Shown: one piece after another, positions 1 to 9,600 of the stretch | How the letters are laid out: each line of letters begins with the position of its first letter | How positions within the stretch are numbered: position 1 is the stretch's first letter | Assembly: GCA_945889625.1 (NCBI GenBank) | Contig: CAMDCE010000008.1 | Span: 1-64,000, forward strand | Reading direction: 5' to 3' | Length of the DNA stretch: 64,000 nucleotides | DNA from: Asaia bogorensis | GTDB taxonomy: Bacteria > Pseudomonadota > Alphaproteobacteria > Reyranellales > Reyranellaceae | Notes under the pieces: model-generated | Database searches by the model: none | What the model was told of the DNA's origin: nothing | Seen by the model: only the letters and a program-made list of their open reading frames with translations | Position numbers and translations under genes: made by a program

Positions 1-2145
1 CGATTCGTGGGGGCCTCGTTCGCGCTCGTGGGGCTGGGTCTTGCGGGCGCCTTTCTGGTCGCGGCGAAGCCCGCTCACCTGGCGGAGAGCTTCGGGCCCT
101 TCCTCAGTTTCCTCGTCTCGCCCTGGATGTTCGCGACCTACCTACTGACGGTCGTGTTCCTGGCCTACGGCTTCTGGTTTCTTCGCGAGTCTCCCTCGGG
201 CGAAGACAGGACGTCGGACTTCCACAGGATGCTCCGGCGCCAGAGACAGCGCCTCCTGCTGGTATTTGTTGGCTGCGCGCTCGGGCTCGTCGGCGTCGGC
301 TACTGGTACGTGCTCGATCTCGAAGCGACATCCCGGCACCTCCGGCGTTCCGAGCAGAACGTCGTCGCCAAGCTGAAGGCGCAGCAAGTCGACAAGTGGC
401 TATTTGATCGATCGATCGAGGCGGAGAGTCTTGGGGCATCGCTGCGGCAACTGCGGCTCGCGCAGTTGCCGGACGGCGGCGACACCATCCAGATCGCCAA
501 GGTCCTGTTTGGCGAGAAATTGGCCGGTAATCCGGAATGGATCGCGGTCACGCTATTGGCTCCGGACGGAAGGGTATTGGTGAATGCCGGCGAGGCCTTG
601 GCGAGCGAGGATGCGGCGAGGGTCCTGCAGACGGTAACGGATGGAAAGGGCGGGCTTCGGGTCATCGACACGGGCTTGAAGAATGGGTCGGATTTGATGC
701 CGCGCATTCACCTCGTGCTGCCACTCATGGCGAGGCCGGGAATCGGCCCGGTCCTGGCCATCATGGACATCACCGTCGATCCTGCCCGGGAACTGCTGAG
801 ACAAATAGGCAAATGGCCGACGAACAGCCCAAGCTCGGAGGTGCTGCTGATCCGTCGCGATGGCGACACCGTCGTGTTCATCACACCTCCTCGGCACCTA
901 GATCCGAGCAAGGCCGGACCGCTGCCCCTGAGACTTCCCCTGTCCACACCCCATCTGATCGCCACAGATGCCATTCTTCGCGGCGACGGCGCTCGCGAAG
1001 GCCGGGACTATCGCGGCGTCGCAGTCATTGCCGCATCGACGCGCGTCACGGGGATAGATTGGTACGTGGTCGCAAAGACCGACCTCGATGAGGTGTTGCA
1101 GCCGCTGCACCACAAGATCGCCACGCTTGCGGCGGTGATCTGCGCGTCGATCCTGGCCGCGGGCCTGATCGTCGTCATGCTGTGGCGCGGCCAGCGGGCG
1201 GGCTACCTGGCCTATCGCGACCAGCAGAAGGAAGAACGAGCCGCGCTGTCGAAACATTTCGAGCAGTCGATCCGGGCGTCGAGAGATACAATCTTCCTGT
1301 TCGACACCAGTGGAAACATCGTCGACTGCAATGAAGCGGCGGTGGCTTCCTACGGTTACAGCGTGGAAGAGTTTCAGAAGCTGAACGTTCGCGACATACT
1401 ACCGACAGAGGAAATGGCGAATCTCGACCGTCATTGGCCCGATGGTGCCTCTCCGACGGGCCATCTGGTCGAAGGAGTACACCGGCGCAGGGACGGTACG
1501 AGATTCCCCGTCGAAATCAGCAGTCGTTCCGTGGACCTCGATGGAAAGGTCTATCGCCAGGCAGTCATCCGCGACATCAGCCGGCGCAAGGAGATGGAAC
1601 AGCAGCTCAAACGGTTGGTGCGCGTGCAAAAGGGCTTGTCCGAGGCCAGCGCAATCCTGTTGAGGGCCCGCTCCGAAGCGGAGCTCTTCCTGAGCATGTG
1701 CAAAGTCATCGTCGATGTCGCAGGCTATCGTCTGGCCGACGTCGCGGTCGCTAATCATGACGAGGGCAAAACCGTCAGCTTCGTTGCAATCGCCGGCACC
1801 GACGAAGACTATCTCGCGCAGACGGCGATCACCTGGGGTGAAGGTCCACGCTCGACGGGTCCTACTGGTGCTGCGATTCGCACCGGCGAGACTCAGGTGA
1901 ACCAGAATTTCAATTCCGATCCAAAGATGGCACCCTGGCGGGATGAGGCGCTCAAGCGGGGACTTCAGGCCAGTATCGGGTTGCCGCTACGTGATTCCGG
2001 ACTCGTTTTCGGCGCGCTGACTATCTATGCCGAGCAGCCTGACGCCTTCGACGTCGACGAAGTGTCCATGTTGGCGCGTTTTGCCGAGGACATATCCTAC
2101 GGGGTGACTGTGCTTCGGAAGCGTCTCGGAACTGATGCAGGATAG
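1..2145 (+). CDS. Membrane PAS/GAF sensor protein, 5' end open at window edge
   Basis: The frame is open to base 1; a GTG at 7 gives 712 residues but begins inside a hydrophobic stretch, so the true start is probably upstream. Counting from that GTG, membrane segments lie near residues 1-20, 40-60, 83-105 and 370-395. A periplasmic sensing region of about 260 residues sits between the last two, followed by a PAS domain (about 418-535, with a PAC-like RRRDGTRFPVEIS tail) and a GAF domain (about 550-705). Such proteins sense an extracellular ligand and pass the signal to a histidine kinase or GGDEF domain. None follows here: the protein stops right after GAF, so it is either truncated or acts through a partner. 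It lies next to an integration scar. Confidence 0.7.
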   Translation, partial: RFVGASFALVGLGLAGAFLVAAKPAHLAESFGPFLSFLVSPWMFATYLLTVVFLAYGFWFLRESPSGEDRTSDFHRMLRRQRQRLLLVFVGCALGLVGVGYWYVLDLEATSRHLRRSEQNVVAKLKAQQVDKWLFDRSIEAESLGASLRQLRLAQLPDGGDTIQIAKVLFGEKLAGNPEWIAVTLLAPDGRVLVNAGEALASEDAARVLQTVTDGKGGLRVIDTGLKNGSDLMPRIHLVLPLMARPGIGPVLAIMDITVDPARELLRQIGKWPTNSPSSEVLLIRRDGDTVVFITPPRHLDPSKAGPLPLRLPLSTPHLIATDAILRGDGAREGRDYRGVAVIAASTRVTGIDWYVVAKTDLDEVLQPLHHKIATLAAVICASILAAGLIVVMLWRGQRAGYLAYRDQQKEERAALSKHFEQSIRASRDTIFLFDTSGNIVDCNEAAVASYGYSVEEFQKLNVRDILPTEEMANLDRHWPDGASPTGHLVEGVHRRRDGTRFPVEISSRSVDLDGKVYRQAVIRDISRRKEMEQQLKRLVRVQKGLSEASAILLRARSEAELFLSMCKVIVDVAGYRLADVAVANHDEGKTVSFVAIAGTDEDYLAQTAITWGEGPRSTGPTGAAIRTGETQVNQNFNSDPKMAPWRDEALKRGLQASIGLPLRDSGLVFGALTIYAEQPDAFDVDEVSMLARFAEDISYGVTVLRKRLGTDAG

Positions 2146-2177
2146 TCGACCGTCTTTGCCTGTGGGACTAGTGTGAT

Positions 2178-2438
2178 CTAGTGCAAATCAATTATCGGCG
2201 TGACGCAATAACCCGGTGAATCCACTCCGATCCACTCTGGGGGAGAAGCCATGCGCGCCAAGGATGTGATGTCCGATGCAACTGAGCGCCCGCCGCCGAC
2301 GCCATACTTGAAGATGAAGGTCCGCCGGCCGCTGGGGTGACCCCGGCAGCCAAAGCCGCGCATCTCGCCGTTCCAGATCGTGATCTCTTGGTCGCTTGGG
2401 CGAAGAGCGTCGATGACGCGCTTGGTAATTTTCGTCCC
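2178..2438 (-). pseudogene. Remnant of a tyrosine integrase N-terminal (DUF4102 type) domain
   Basis: Reading the minus strand from 2435 gives about 50 codons (down to 2286) that look like the start of a P4-type integrase: TKITKRVIDALRPSDQEIT, then WNGEMRGFGCRGHPSGRRTF and IFKYGVGGGR. The usual arm-binding signature is W..E..GFG.RV..SGRK.(F/Y)...YR.GGR. After 2286 the reading continues without similarity to the stop at 2178. There is no start codon in frame; a stop lies at 2439-2441. The catalytic domain is absent. The fragment is 164 bp from a tRNA-Arg 3' piece, as expected for an integrase beside its attachment site. Confidence 0.7.
2251..2277 (+). pseudogene. Possible start of a CBS-domain protein gene, cut off after 9 codons
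   Basis: ATG at 2251 has a good ribosome site (GGGGGAG, five bases upstream) and reads MRAKDVMSD. This is the typical opening of small CBS-domain proteins (M.AKDVMS). After 2277 the similarity ends, and the opposite-strand integrase similarity begins at 2286. The junction between the two broken genes therefore lies at about 2278-2285. The match is very short and could be chance. Confidence 0.3.
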
Positions 2439-2601
2439 TCACTCCCCGTGACACGCCGCCGTCAGATTTGAACCACAGCGGAACCACCGACGTTCAGGTC
2501 GGCACGTAGATTGCCGGACGGCATGTGTCCCGGGATCAAGCGTTTTCAAGACCTTGCGGTGTATAGCGGGCAGTGTAGGGTCCCTTGCGTAGGCATCCGG
2601 A

Positions 2602-2650
2602 CTGACTACGGATCAGAAGGTTAGGAGTTCGAATCTCTTCGGGCGCGCCA
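2602..2650 (+). pseudogene. 3' part of tRNA-Arg(ACG), probable integration-site (att) duplicate
   Basis: The bases from the anticodon stem to the terminal CCA read as a tRNA-Arg: anticodon loop CTACGGA, 3' stem TCAGA, T-arm GGAGTTCGAATCTCT, acceptor CGGGCGC and GCCA. The 5' side does not fold: upstream bases give no GCGCCCG acceptor partner and no D-arm, and the anticodon stem has an A:A mismatch. Only the 3' half is therefore present. This is the usual footprint left at the far end of an element integrated into a tRNA gene, and an integrase remnant lies just left of it. The intact tRNA would be outside the window. Confidence 0.7.
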
Positions 2651-2693
2651 TTCTTCCTGACTGCTGGACCCTGACCCGACGCCGAGGCCAAGC

Positions 2694-3455
2694 TTGGTTT
2701 CCACTCCCCGCGTCATCCTGATCACCGGCGCCTCCTCGGGCATCGGGGCCGCTTCGGCGCGTGCGCTGGCGGCATCCGGCACCGCCATTGCACTTCATGC
2801 CCGCAGAAACCGCGCTGGCGCAGCCAAGGTCGCTGAAGCCGTTCGCGCAGCCGGCGCCGAAATGCTGATCGTCGAGGGCGATCTCGGCCAGGCCGGAACG
2901 GCCACCCGCCTGGTGGCCGAGACCACCGATCGCTTCGGCCGGCTCGATGTCGTGGTGAGCAACGCAGGCTTTGCCGACCGCCGGCCGATCGGCGAGGTCG
3001 ACCGGGCCGCCTGGGACGCCAGCCTCGCGGCCATGACCTCGGCCTTCTTCGAACTGGCCACGGCGGCAAAACCCTGGCTGGTGAAGGCCGGCGCCGGCGG
3101 GCGGATGATCGGCGTTTCCTCGTTCGTGGCCCACGCTTTCGCACGCGGCCTGCCGAGTTTTCCCATCTCGGCGGCGGCGAAGGCCGGGCTCGAGGCCCTG
3201 GCGCGCGCCTTCGCGGTGGAGTTGGCTCCTTCGGGCGGCACGGTGAATTGCGTGGCGCCAGGCCTGATCGAAAAGGATCCTGATGCTCACGTGGCGCTTT
3301 CGCGCGATCGCATGGCGCAGATGAGCGCTCTGGTGCCGATGGGCCGGTATGGCAAGCCGGCCGAAGTGGCGGCAGTGATCGCCTTCCTATGCTCGCCGGG
3401 GGCGAGCTACGTCACCGGCCAGACGATCCACGTCAATGGCGGCGTGACTCTCTAA
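2694..3455 (+). CDS. SDR-family oxidoreductase lacking the usual catalytic Tyr
   Basis: A 253-residue classical SDR from a TTG start at 2694, with GAGG seven bases upstream. The nucleotide-binding motif TGASSGIG is at residues 9-16 and the NAG motif is in VVSNAGFA. The catalytic serine region is MIGVSSF. The expected Y-x-x-x-K is SAAAK within [13 protein letters not shown], so serine occupies the tyrosine position while lysine is kept. The C-terminal [15 protein letters not shown] is standard. The protein probably folds and binds NAD(P), but its catalysis may be altered. It converges with the next SDR, overlapping it by 4 bp. Confidence 0.85.
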   Translation: MVSTPRVILITGASSGIGAASARALAASGTAIALHARRNRAGAAKVAEAVRAAGAEMLIVEGDLGQAGTATRLVAETTDRFGRLDVVVSNAGFADRRPIGEVDRAAWDASLAAMTSAFFELATAAKPWLVKAGAGGRMIGVSSFVAHAFARGLPSFPISAAAKAGLEALARAFAVELAPSGGTVNCVAPGLIEKDPDAHVALSRDRMAQMSALVPMGRYGKPAEVAAVIAFLCSPGASYVTGQTIHVNGGVTL

Positions 3456-4270
3456 AGTCCCGTGAGCTTCACGCTGAGAGTCCGCAGCTTTGCGCGCGCG
3501 GCCGCGTCGTAGGCTTGGGGGTTGGCGCGCGCCTCGTTCAGGACGTTGAAATAGAGCCCGCTGCGGCCTTCGAGCGCCGGCGATGCCGCGAGATTGAGGA
3601 TCGCCTCGGCGCCGGTCTCGACCTTGCTCATGGGCGTCACGCCGGACTGTCGCACCATGGTGGTGTTCATGTAGGTCGAAGGGTGCAGCGCATTGGCGAT
3701 CACGCCCGCCCCCTTCAACTCGGCTGCGAGATCGACCGTGAACATGATCTGCGCCAGCTTGCTCTGACAGTAAGCGGCACTTCCGCTGTAATGCTTCGTG
3801 AGCATGACGTCGGAGAAGTCGATCGCCTGCTGGCCGGCCGACGAGACGTTGACGATGCGTGCCGGCGCACTTGCCTTCAGCAATGGCAGCAGCAGATGGG
3901 TAAGCAGGAAGCCCGCGAGATAGTTCACCGCGAAGCGCAGCTCGTGACCGTCGGCGCTGGTCAGCCGGCCGGGCGCGCTTCCCGTCGTGCCGATGCCGGC
4001 ATTGTTGATCAAAAGGTCGAGCCGGTTGGTCGCCTTGCGGACCGCGTCGGCCAGCCCGCGCACCTCGGCAAGCGATGCCAAATCCGCCGCCAGGAACGTG
4101 GCGCTGCCGCCCGCCTGCTCGACCTCGCGCGCCAGCGCCTCGCCTCGTGTGCGATCGCGGCCGTGCACCACCACGTGCCAGCCATCCTTGGCGAGCCGTC
4201 TTGCCACCACGCGGCCGACGCCGTCGGTGGCGCCGGTCACCAGTGCGGTCCGTGTCTTGTTATCGGCCAT
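3452..4270 (-). CDS. SDR-family oxidoreductase (retinol-dehydrogenase-like)
   Basis: 272 residues from ATG at 4270 with AGGAG five bases upstream. TGATDGVG (residues 12-19) binds the dinucleotide, LLINNAGIG is the NAG motif, and INVSS followed by YCQSK (in [10 protein letters not shown]) supplies Ser, Tyr and Lys. The sequence resembles WW-oxidoreductase and retinol-dehydrogenase-like SDRs; the substrate cannot be inferred. It runs away from the shikimate-dehydrogenase-like gene located 22 bp upstream and may be co-transcribed with it. Confidence 0.88.
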   Translation of the reverse strand: MADNKTRTALVTGATDGVGRVVARRLAKDGWHVVVHGRDRTRGEALAREVEQAGGSATFLAADLASLAEVRGLADAVRKATNRLDLLINNAGIGTTGSAPGRLTSADGHELRFAVNYLAGFLLTHLLLPLLKASAPARIVNVSSAGQQAIDFSDVMLTKHYSGSAAYCQSKLAQIMFTVDLAAELKGAGVIANALHPSTYMNTTMVRQSGVTPMSKVETGAEAILNLAASPALEGRSGLYFNVLNEARANPQAYDAAARAKLRTLSVKLTGL

Positions 4271-4292
4271 GCCGATCTCCTGGCGCGGGGGT

Positions 4293-5165
4293 TTAGGCGT
4301 TTATCGAGCGCACCAGCGCCACGATGTCGATGCCCTTGCTGTCGATGCCGAACCACTCGAGGTAGAGCGGAATCTGGTGGTCGAGCATGTGACGGCCATG
4401 GTGGATGCGCCGGCCATGGGTGCGGGCCCGCTGCAGCAGCGGCGTCTCGACCGGGCTCATGATCACCTCGGCCACCACCACGTCAGGATCGAGGGTCATC
4501 GGGTCGAACGACAACGGATCGTTGAAACGCAGGCCAAGCGGCGTGGCATTGATCGCGTAGTGAATGCCCTTGGGCGGGGCGGCGACCCTGGCCACCGGCA
4601 CGTCCGGATAGTGCCGCGACAGGCGGCCGAGTGCCGCCTCGGCGCGCGTTTCGTCCAGTTCCGTGACCAGCAACCGGCCGATCCCCGTCTCACAGAGTGC
4701 GCCGGCGATGGCGCCGCCGGCGCCACCCAGTCCGACCAACCATACGCTCGCACCACGCAGGCGATGGCCTTGTGCTTCAAGACCTCTCACGAAGCCGATG
4801 CCGTCGACGATATCGCCGGACAAGGCGCCGTCGGTCTCGCGCCGCACCAGATTGACACTGCCGGCAGCCTGCGCGCGGCGCGTCGTGCGGCCGAGCAGCG
4901 GCAGGATGGCGGTCTTGTGCGGAATGGTGACGGTGAAGCCGCCGAGATTGCGCATCTTGGCGAGCGCGTCGAGCATCACTGGCAGGAGATCGCCGCCACC
5001 TTCGAACGGCAGCCACACGGCGTTGGCGCCGACCGCGGCAAAGACCTGCGGCATGATCCCGGTGACGCGCAACTGACGGATCGGATCGCCGATCGTGCCA
5101 TAGAGGCGAGTGGCGCCGTTGACGGAAAACAGGCCGGTAAAGAGCGGTGGTTCAGGCGATGCCAT
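4293..5165 (-). CDS. Shikimate-dehydrogenase-family protein with divergent active site
   Basis: 290 residues from ATG at 5165. The N-terminal substrate domain keeps GGFTVTIPHK, with the catalytic lysine of AroE, and the NAD(P) domain has VGLGGAGGAIAGAL. The AroE motif N-T-D-G.G is replaced by IVDGIGF, so two of its substrate-contacting residues differ. The window has a canonical AroE at 62.8-63.7 kb in a quinate/shikimate operon, so this copy probably acts on another substrate. It lies 22 bp upstream of an SDR in the same direction. Confidence 0.82.
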   Translation of the reverse strand: MASPEPPLFTGLFSVNGATRLYGTIGDPIRQLRVTGIMPQVFAAVGANAVWLPFEGGGDLLPVMLDALAKMRNLGGFTVTIPHKTAILPLLGRTTRRAQAAGSVNLVRRETDGALSGDIVDGIGFVRGLEAQGHRLRGASVWLVGLGGAGGAIAGALCETGIGRLLVTELDETRAEAALGRLSRHYPDVPVARVAAPPKGIHYAINATPLGLRFNDPLSFDPMTLDPDVVVAEVIMSPVETPLLQRARTHGRRIHHGRHMLDHQIPLYLEWFGIDSKGIDIVALVRSINA

Positions 5166-5179
5166 GCCCCACCATAGAC

Positions 5180-5209
5180 GAAAAACGGCGGGACTTGGCG
5201 CCCCGCCGT
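5180..5209 (-). terminator. Intrinsic terminator of the peroxiredoxin gene
   Basis: On the minus strand an 8-bp GC stem (ACGGCGGG with CCCGCCGT, positions 5185-5192 and 5202-5209) is followed by TTTTTCG. It sits between the end of the peroxiredoxin gene (5232) and the start of the next gene (5165). Confidence 0.8.
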
Positions 5210-5231
5210 GATCTCTGCAGGAAGTGCTGCT

Positions 5232-5714
5232 TTACAGGTGCTTCAGCACGTTCTCGGCCGTCGACGCTTCGAAGGCACCCGGCTTTTCGACGAACAGTTC
5301 CTTGATGACGCCGTTATCGACGATCATGGCGTAGCGCTGGCTGCGCGTGCCCAAGCCGAACTTGGAGCCGTCCATGGTCAGGCCCATCGCGTTGGTAAAC
5401 TCGGCGTTGCCGTCACCCAGCATCATGACTTTGCCATCGGCCTTCTGGTCCTTGCCCCAGGCGCCCATCACGAACGCGTCATTGACCGAAATGCAGGCAA
5501 TGGTGTCGACACCCTTTGCCTTCAGTGCAGCAGCTTCGGCCACGAACCCGGGCACGTGTTTTGCTGAACAAGTCGGTGTGAAAGCACCCGGCAGCGCGAA
5601 GGCAACTACCTTCTTACCGGGCGCAAAAAGCTCTTCCGTGGTGATCGGTTTGGGACCTTCGGGCCCCAACATGCGCAACGTGGCGCTGGGCACCTTGTCG
5701 CCGACTTTGGCCAT
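5232..5714 (-). CDS. Peroxiredoxin of the Prx5/AhpE type
   Basis: 160 residues from ATG at 5714, with GGAG seven bases upstream; the open frame runs further upstream but this start matches family length. PGAFTPTCSAKHVPGF contains the P-x-x-x-T-x-x-C active site with the peroxidatic cysteine near residue 50. SVNDAFVMGAW and GLGTRSQRYAMIVDNG are characteristic of the Prx5 group. The enzyme reduces H2O2 and alkyl hydroperoxides using glutathione/glutaredoxin or thioredoxin. It is probably monocistronic, with its own terminator, and divergent from the YqgE gene. Confidence 0.93.
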   Translation of the reverse strand: MAKVGDKVPSATLRMLGPEGPKPITTEELFAPGKKVVAFALPGAFTPTCSAKHVPGFVAEAAALKAKGVDTIACISVNDAFVMGAWGKDQKADGKVMMLGDGNAEFTNAMGLTMDGSKFGLGTRSQRYAMIVDNGVIKELFVEKPGAFEASTAENVLKHL

Positions 5715-5810
5715 GTCTTCCACTCCTGGCTGTTGAACGGCGGACCCTAGGACGCAGGCCTCTTTTTGTCTATCCGGCCGCCCGCCTTGACCTTTGACCG
5801 GACAATCCCC

Positions 5811-6434
5811 ATGGATTTGGTGGATCATATGACCATGTCCGGGCCCAGCTCCCCCGCCGCCACGTTGGTCGGCCGCTTCCTGGTCGCAGCGCCGTCCATG
5901 CCGGATGAGCGCTTCCAGAAAAGCGTTGTCTTCGTGTGCAAGCACGACGACGACGGGGCGCTCGGCATCATCGTCAACAACAAGGTCGACGATCTGCCGC
6001 TCGGCCAAGTCTACAAGCAACTCGGCATCGAGGTGCCAAAGACCGAGACCGAATTGCCGGTGCTGTTCGGCGGGCCCGTCGAGACGTCGCGCGGGCTGGT
6101 GCTTCACTCGGCCGACTACAAGCGCGACGAGACGCTGCTGATCGAAGGCGGCATGGCGCTTACCGCGTCACTGGAAATCCTCAAGGACATGGCGGGCGGC
6201 AGCGGACCCAAGCACGCCTGGCTGGCGCTCGGACATTCCGGCTGGGCACCCGGCCAGCTCGATCGCGAGATGCAGGACAATGCCTGGCTGGTGGTCGACG
6301 GCGATGCCGACCTCGTGTTCGACACCGACTTCGACGCCAAATGGCAGCGCGCGCTCGACCGGTTGGGCGGCAAGGGCGGTCCCGGCGGCCGTTTCGATCT
6401 GGCGTCCTACTCGCATCAATCCGGCCGCGCCTAA
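5811..6434 (+). CDS. YqgE/AlgH family protein (UPF0301)
   Basis: 207 residues from ATG at 5811. An upstream TTG at 5766 would add 15 residues but has no support. The family pattern is clear: GRFLVAAPSMPDERFQKSVV, then DDGALGIIVNNK, LPVLFGGPVE and LGHSGWAPGQLDREM. The family's biochemical role is not settled; in Pseudomonas, AlgH affects alginate production. It is divergent from the peroxiredoxin gene. Confidence 0.92.
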   Translation: MDLVDHMTMSGPSSPAATLVGRFLVAAPSMPDERFQKSVVFVCKHDDDGALGIIVNNKVDDLPLGQVYKQLGIEVPKTETELPVLFGGPVETSRGLVLHSADYKRDETLLIEGGMALTASLEILKDMAGGSGPKHAWLALGHSGWAPGQLDREMQDNAWLVVDGDADLVFDTDFDAKWQRALDRLGGKGGPGGRFDLASYSHQSGRA

Positions 6435-6563
6435 CCGCGCTCATTGCGGGCGCATCAGATGTGCAAATTGCGACCGCAGATTGTGCTTACAATCCCCAGG
6501 CCAACGGGCCTATAGCCGAATAGACGCCACCGCAAGCCTCCCTTCGCGGTTGGCGTGCGTACC

Positions 6564-6615
6564 CGGGACGTCTGCGCTTCCTTCCCCAACCCCATTCGGA
6601 AGCGCGGGCGTCCCG
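6564..6615. terminator. Imperfect hairpin between converging genes
   Basis: Positions 6565-6581 and 6598-6614 form a 17-bp stem with two G-T type mismatches. It lies between the ends of yqgE and the indolepyruvate oxidoreductase gene, so it probably terminates both transcripts. There is no clear T-tract. The rest of 6435-6652 shows nothing coding. Confidence 0.5.
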
Positions 6616-6652
6616 CTCTACGTTTGAAGGCAGGATCAGGAATCGGAGTCGA

Positions 6653-9600
6653 TTACTCGGCGGCGACGGATTGCGTCCCCGGATTGGCGTAGGCCGCCAG
6701 CAGCGTGGCCTCGCGCTCCTTGGCTGCCTTCACGTTCTTTTCCTTGATGTGTCCGAAGCCGCGCATGCTCTCAGGCAGTGCGGCGATCTGCACCGCCAGC
6801 GCATGATTGTTGGCGTCGAGAGTGGCAAGCAGGGTCTCGATTGTAGCGCGATAGTCGTCGATCAGGCGGCGCTCCATGCGGCGTTCTTCGCTGTAGCCGA
6901 AGACGTCGAGCTTGCCGCCACGCAGGCCCTTCAGCGAGGCGAGCAGGCGGAAGGCCGGCAGCATCCAGCCGCCGTACTCGCTCTTCTTGAGCTGGCCGGT
7001 AACGAGGTCGCGCTCGGAGAACAGCGGCGGCGCCAGATGGAAGGTGAGCTTGTAGTCGCCTTCGAACTGCGTGCCGAGCTTCTTCAGGAACTCGCCGTCG
7101 CTGTAGAGGCGCGCGACTTCGTATTCGTCCTTGTAGGCCATCAGCTTGCAAAGCGACTTGGCGACGGCCTCGGCGAGGCCTGCGCGGCCGCGCGCCTTGT
7201 CCTTCTCCGCTGCCGCGATCTTGTCGACGAAGGCGCGGTAGCGGTCGGCATAGGACCTGTTCTGGTAGGCCGTGAGCAACTCGACCCGCTTGGCGACGAT
7301 CTCGCTGAGCGTGCGCGCCACTGGCTTTTCGATCCTGAGCGTCGGCTTGGCGGCGGCCTGCACCGCGGCGAGATTGTGGGCGGCGAGGCGGCCCCAGTTG
7401 AAGGTGTGCGTGCTGGTCTCGACCGCCACGCCGTTCAACTCGATGGCGCGCGTGAGCGCCTCGAGCGACAGCGGCACCAGGCCCTTCTGCCAGGCATAGC
7501 CCAGCATGAAGAGGTTGGTGGCGATCGAATCGCCCAGGATCGCGGTCGCAAGCCCGGTGCCGTCGACGAACGTCGTTGCTTCCTCGCTGGCGGCGTCGCG
7601 GATCGACTTCATCATCGCCTCGGCGCCGAGGTCCATGTCGCCGTTCATCACGAAGGCTGCGACCGGCTGGATGTAGCCGTTGATGACGGCCTTGGTGACG
7701 CCCTGCTCGATGCGCGACAGGGCGGCGGGCGAGGCCGCCACGACCATGTCGCAGCCCAGCACCAGGTTGGCGCCGCCCGCGGCGATGCGCACGGCGTGGA
7801 GGTCTTCGGGATTGGGCGCCAGCCGAACGTGGCTCATCACCGCGCCGTTCTTCTGCGCCAAGCCGGTGAAGTCGAGCACCGTGCAGCCCTTGCCCTCGAG
7901 ATGGGCAGCCATGCCGATCAGCGCGCCGATGGTGATCACGCCGGTGCCGCCGATCCCGGTGACGAGGATGCCGTAGGCTTCGCTCAGTGGCCGCATGGTC
8001 GGAATCGGCAGGGAGGCGAACGGATCGTCCTGCACGACCTTGAGCTGCGGCCGCTTGGCCTTGCGCACGGCACCGCCATGCACCGACACGAAGCTCGGGC
8101 AGAAGCCGTTCACACAGGAGAAGTCCTTGTTGCAGTTGCTCTGGTCGATCTGGCGCTTGCGGCCGAGTTCGGTCTCGAGCGGCTTGACCGACACGCAGTT
8201 GCTCTTGTCCGAGCAGTCGCCGCAGCCCTCGCACACCGCGTCGTTGATGAACACGCGCTTGGCGGGATCGGGGAAGGTGCCGCGCTTGCGCCGGCGGCGC
8301 TTCTCGGCGGCACAGGTCTGGTCATAGACCAGCACGGTGAGCCCCGGGATCTCGCGCAGCTCGCGCTGCACGGCGTCGAGCTCATCGCGATGGCGGATGG
8401 TGACGCCGTGCGCGAAGCCGGCATTCATCGGGTATTTGTCGGGCTCGTCGGTGACGACGATCACCTTTCTGGCACCCTCGGCCTCGACCTGGCGGGTGAT
8501 CTCGGGAACCGAGAGCGGACCGTCGTGCGGCTGGCCGCCGGTCATGGCGACGGCGTCGTTGTAGAGGATCTTGTAGGTGATGTTGACACCGGCGGCCGCC
8601 GACTGGCGGATCGCCATCAGGCCGGAGTGGTAGTAGGTGCCGTCGCCGAGGTTCTGGAAGATGTGATTGTCGCCGCTGAACGGCGCCTGGCCGATCCAGG
8701 CCACGCCCTCGCCGCCCATGTGGCTGATCAGCGAGGTGCGGCGCTCGGGCATCCAGATCGCCATGCCGTGGCAGCCGATGCCGGCCATGGCGCGGCTGCC
8801 TTCCGGCACCTTGGTCGAGGTGTTGTGCGGGCAGCCCGAACAGAAGAACGGCGTACGCGCGACTTTCGGCGGCGGCGCGTTCAAGAGCTTCTCCTTGGCT
8901 TCGAGACGCGCCAGACGCTGCTGCAGCTCGGGCGATTCGCCGCCGTGCTTCATCAGGCGGCCGGCGATCACCATGGCGACGCCGGTCGGCGAGAGCTCGC
9001 CTTCGCTCGGCAGGATGATGCGTCCGGTCTCGTCAGTCTTGCCGATCACCAACGGGCGCTGGCTGGCCGGCAGGTTGTAGAGCAGGCGGACGAGCTGGTC
9101 CTCGAGGTTGGAGCGCTTCTCCTCGACCACGATCACTTCTTCGAGGCCTGACGCAAAGCGCTTGGCGCCTTCGGGCTCCAGCGGCCAGGTCATGCCGACC
9201 TTGTAGAGGCGGATGCCGAGCGAGCGTGCGCGCTCGTCGCTGATGCCGAGATCCTCCAGCGCCTGGCGGGTGTCGAGATAGGCCTTGCCGGTGGTCATGA
9301 TGCCGATGCGCGCGCGCGGCGGATCGATCACCGTCTTGTCGAAGCCGTTGACGCGCACGAAGGCCTTCACCGCTTCCATTTTCGGCCCGTGCAGCCGCTT
9401 CTCGGCTTCGAGCGGCGGATCGGGATTGCGGATGCCGAGTCCGCCCGGCGGCAGCTGGAAGTCGGTCGGCAGGATGATCTTGATGCGCTCGGGATCGACC
9501 CACACCGAGGCGCCACTTTCGACCGTCTCGGAAATCGCCTTGAAGCCGATCCAGCAGCCGGAGAAGCGCGACAGGGCAAAGCCCAGGATGCCGAAGTCGA

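Noticed and set aside
2560..2650. Complete tRNA-Arg gene
   Set aside because: No 5' acceptor strand or D-arm can be formed upstream of the anticodon; only the 3' half fits.
3389..5177. Long plus-strand open frames opposite the SDR and shikimate-dehydrogenase-like genes
   Set aside because: They are antisense to genes with clear motifs, are rich in Arg/Ala/His from high-GC codon mirrors, and lack ribosome sites or domains.
6671..9151. 826-codon plus-strand frame opposite the indolepyruvate oxidoreductase
   Set aside because: It mirrors the third-position GC bias of the real gene; no domain or start signal is seen.
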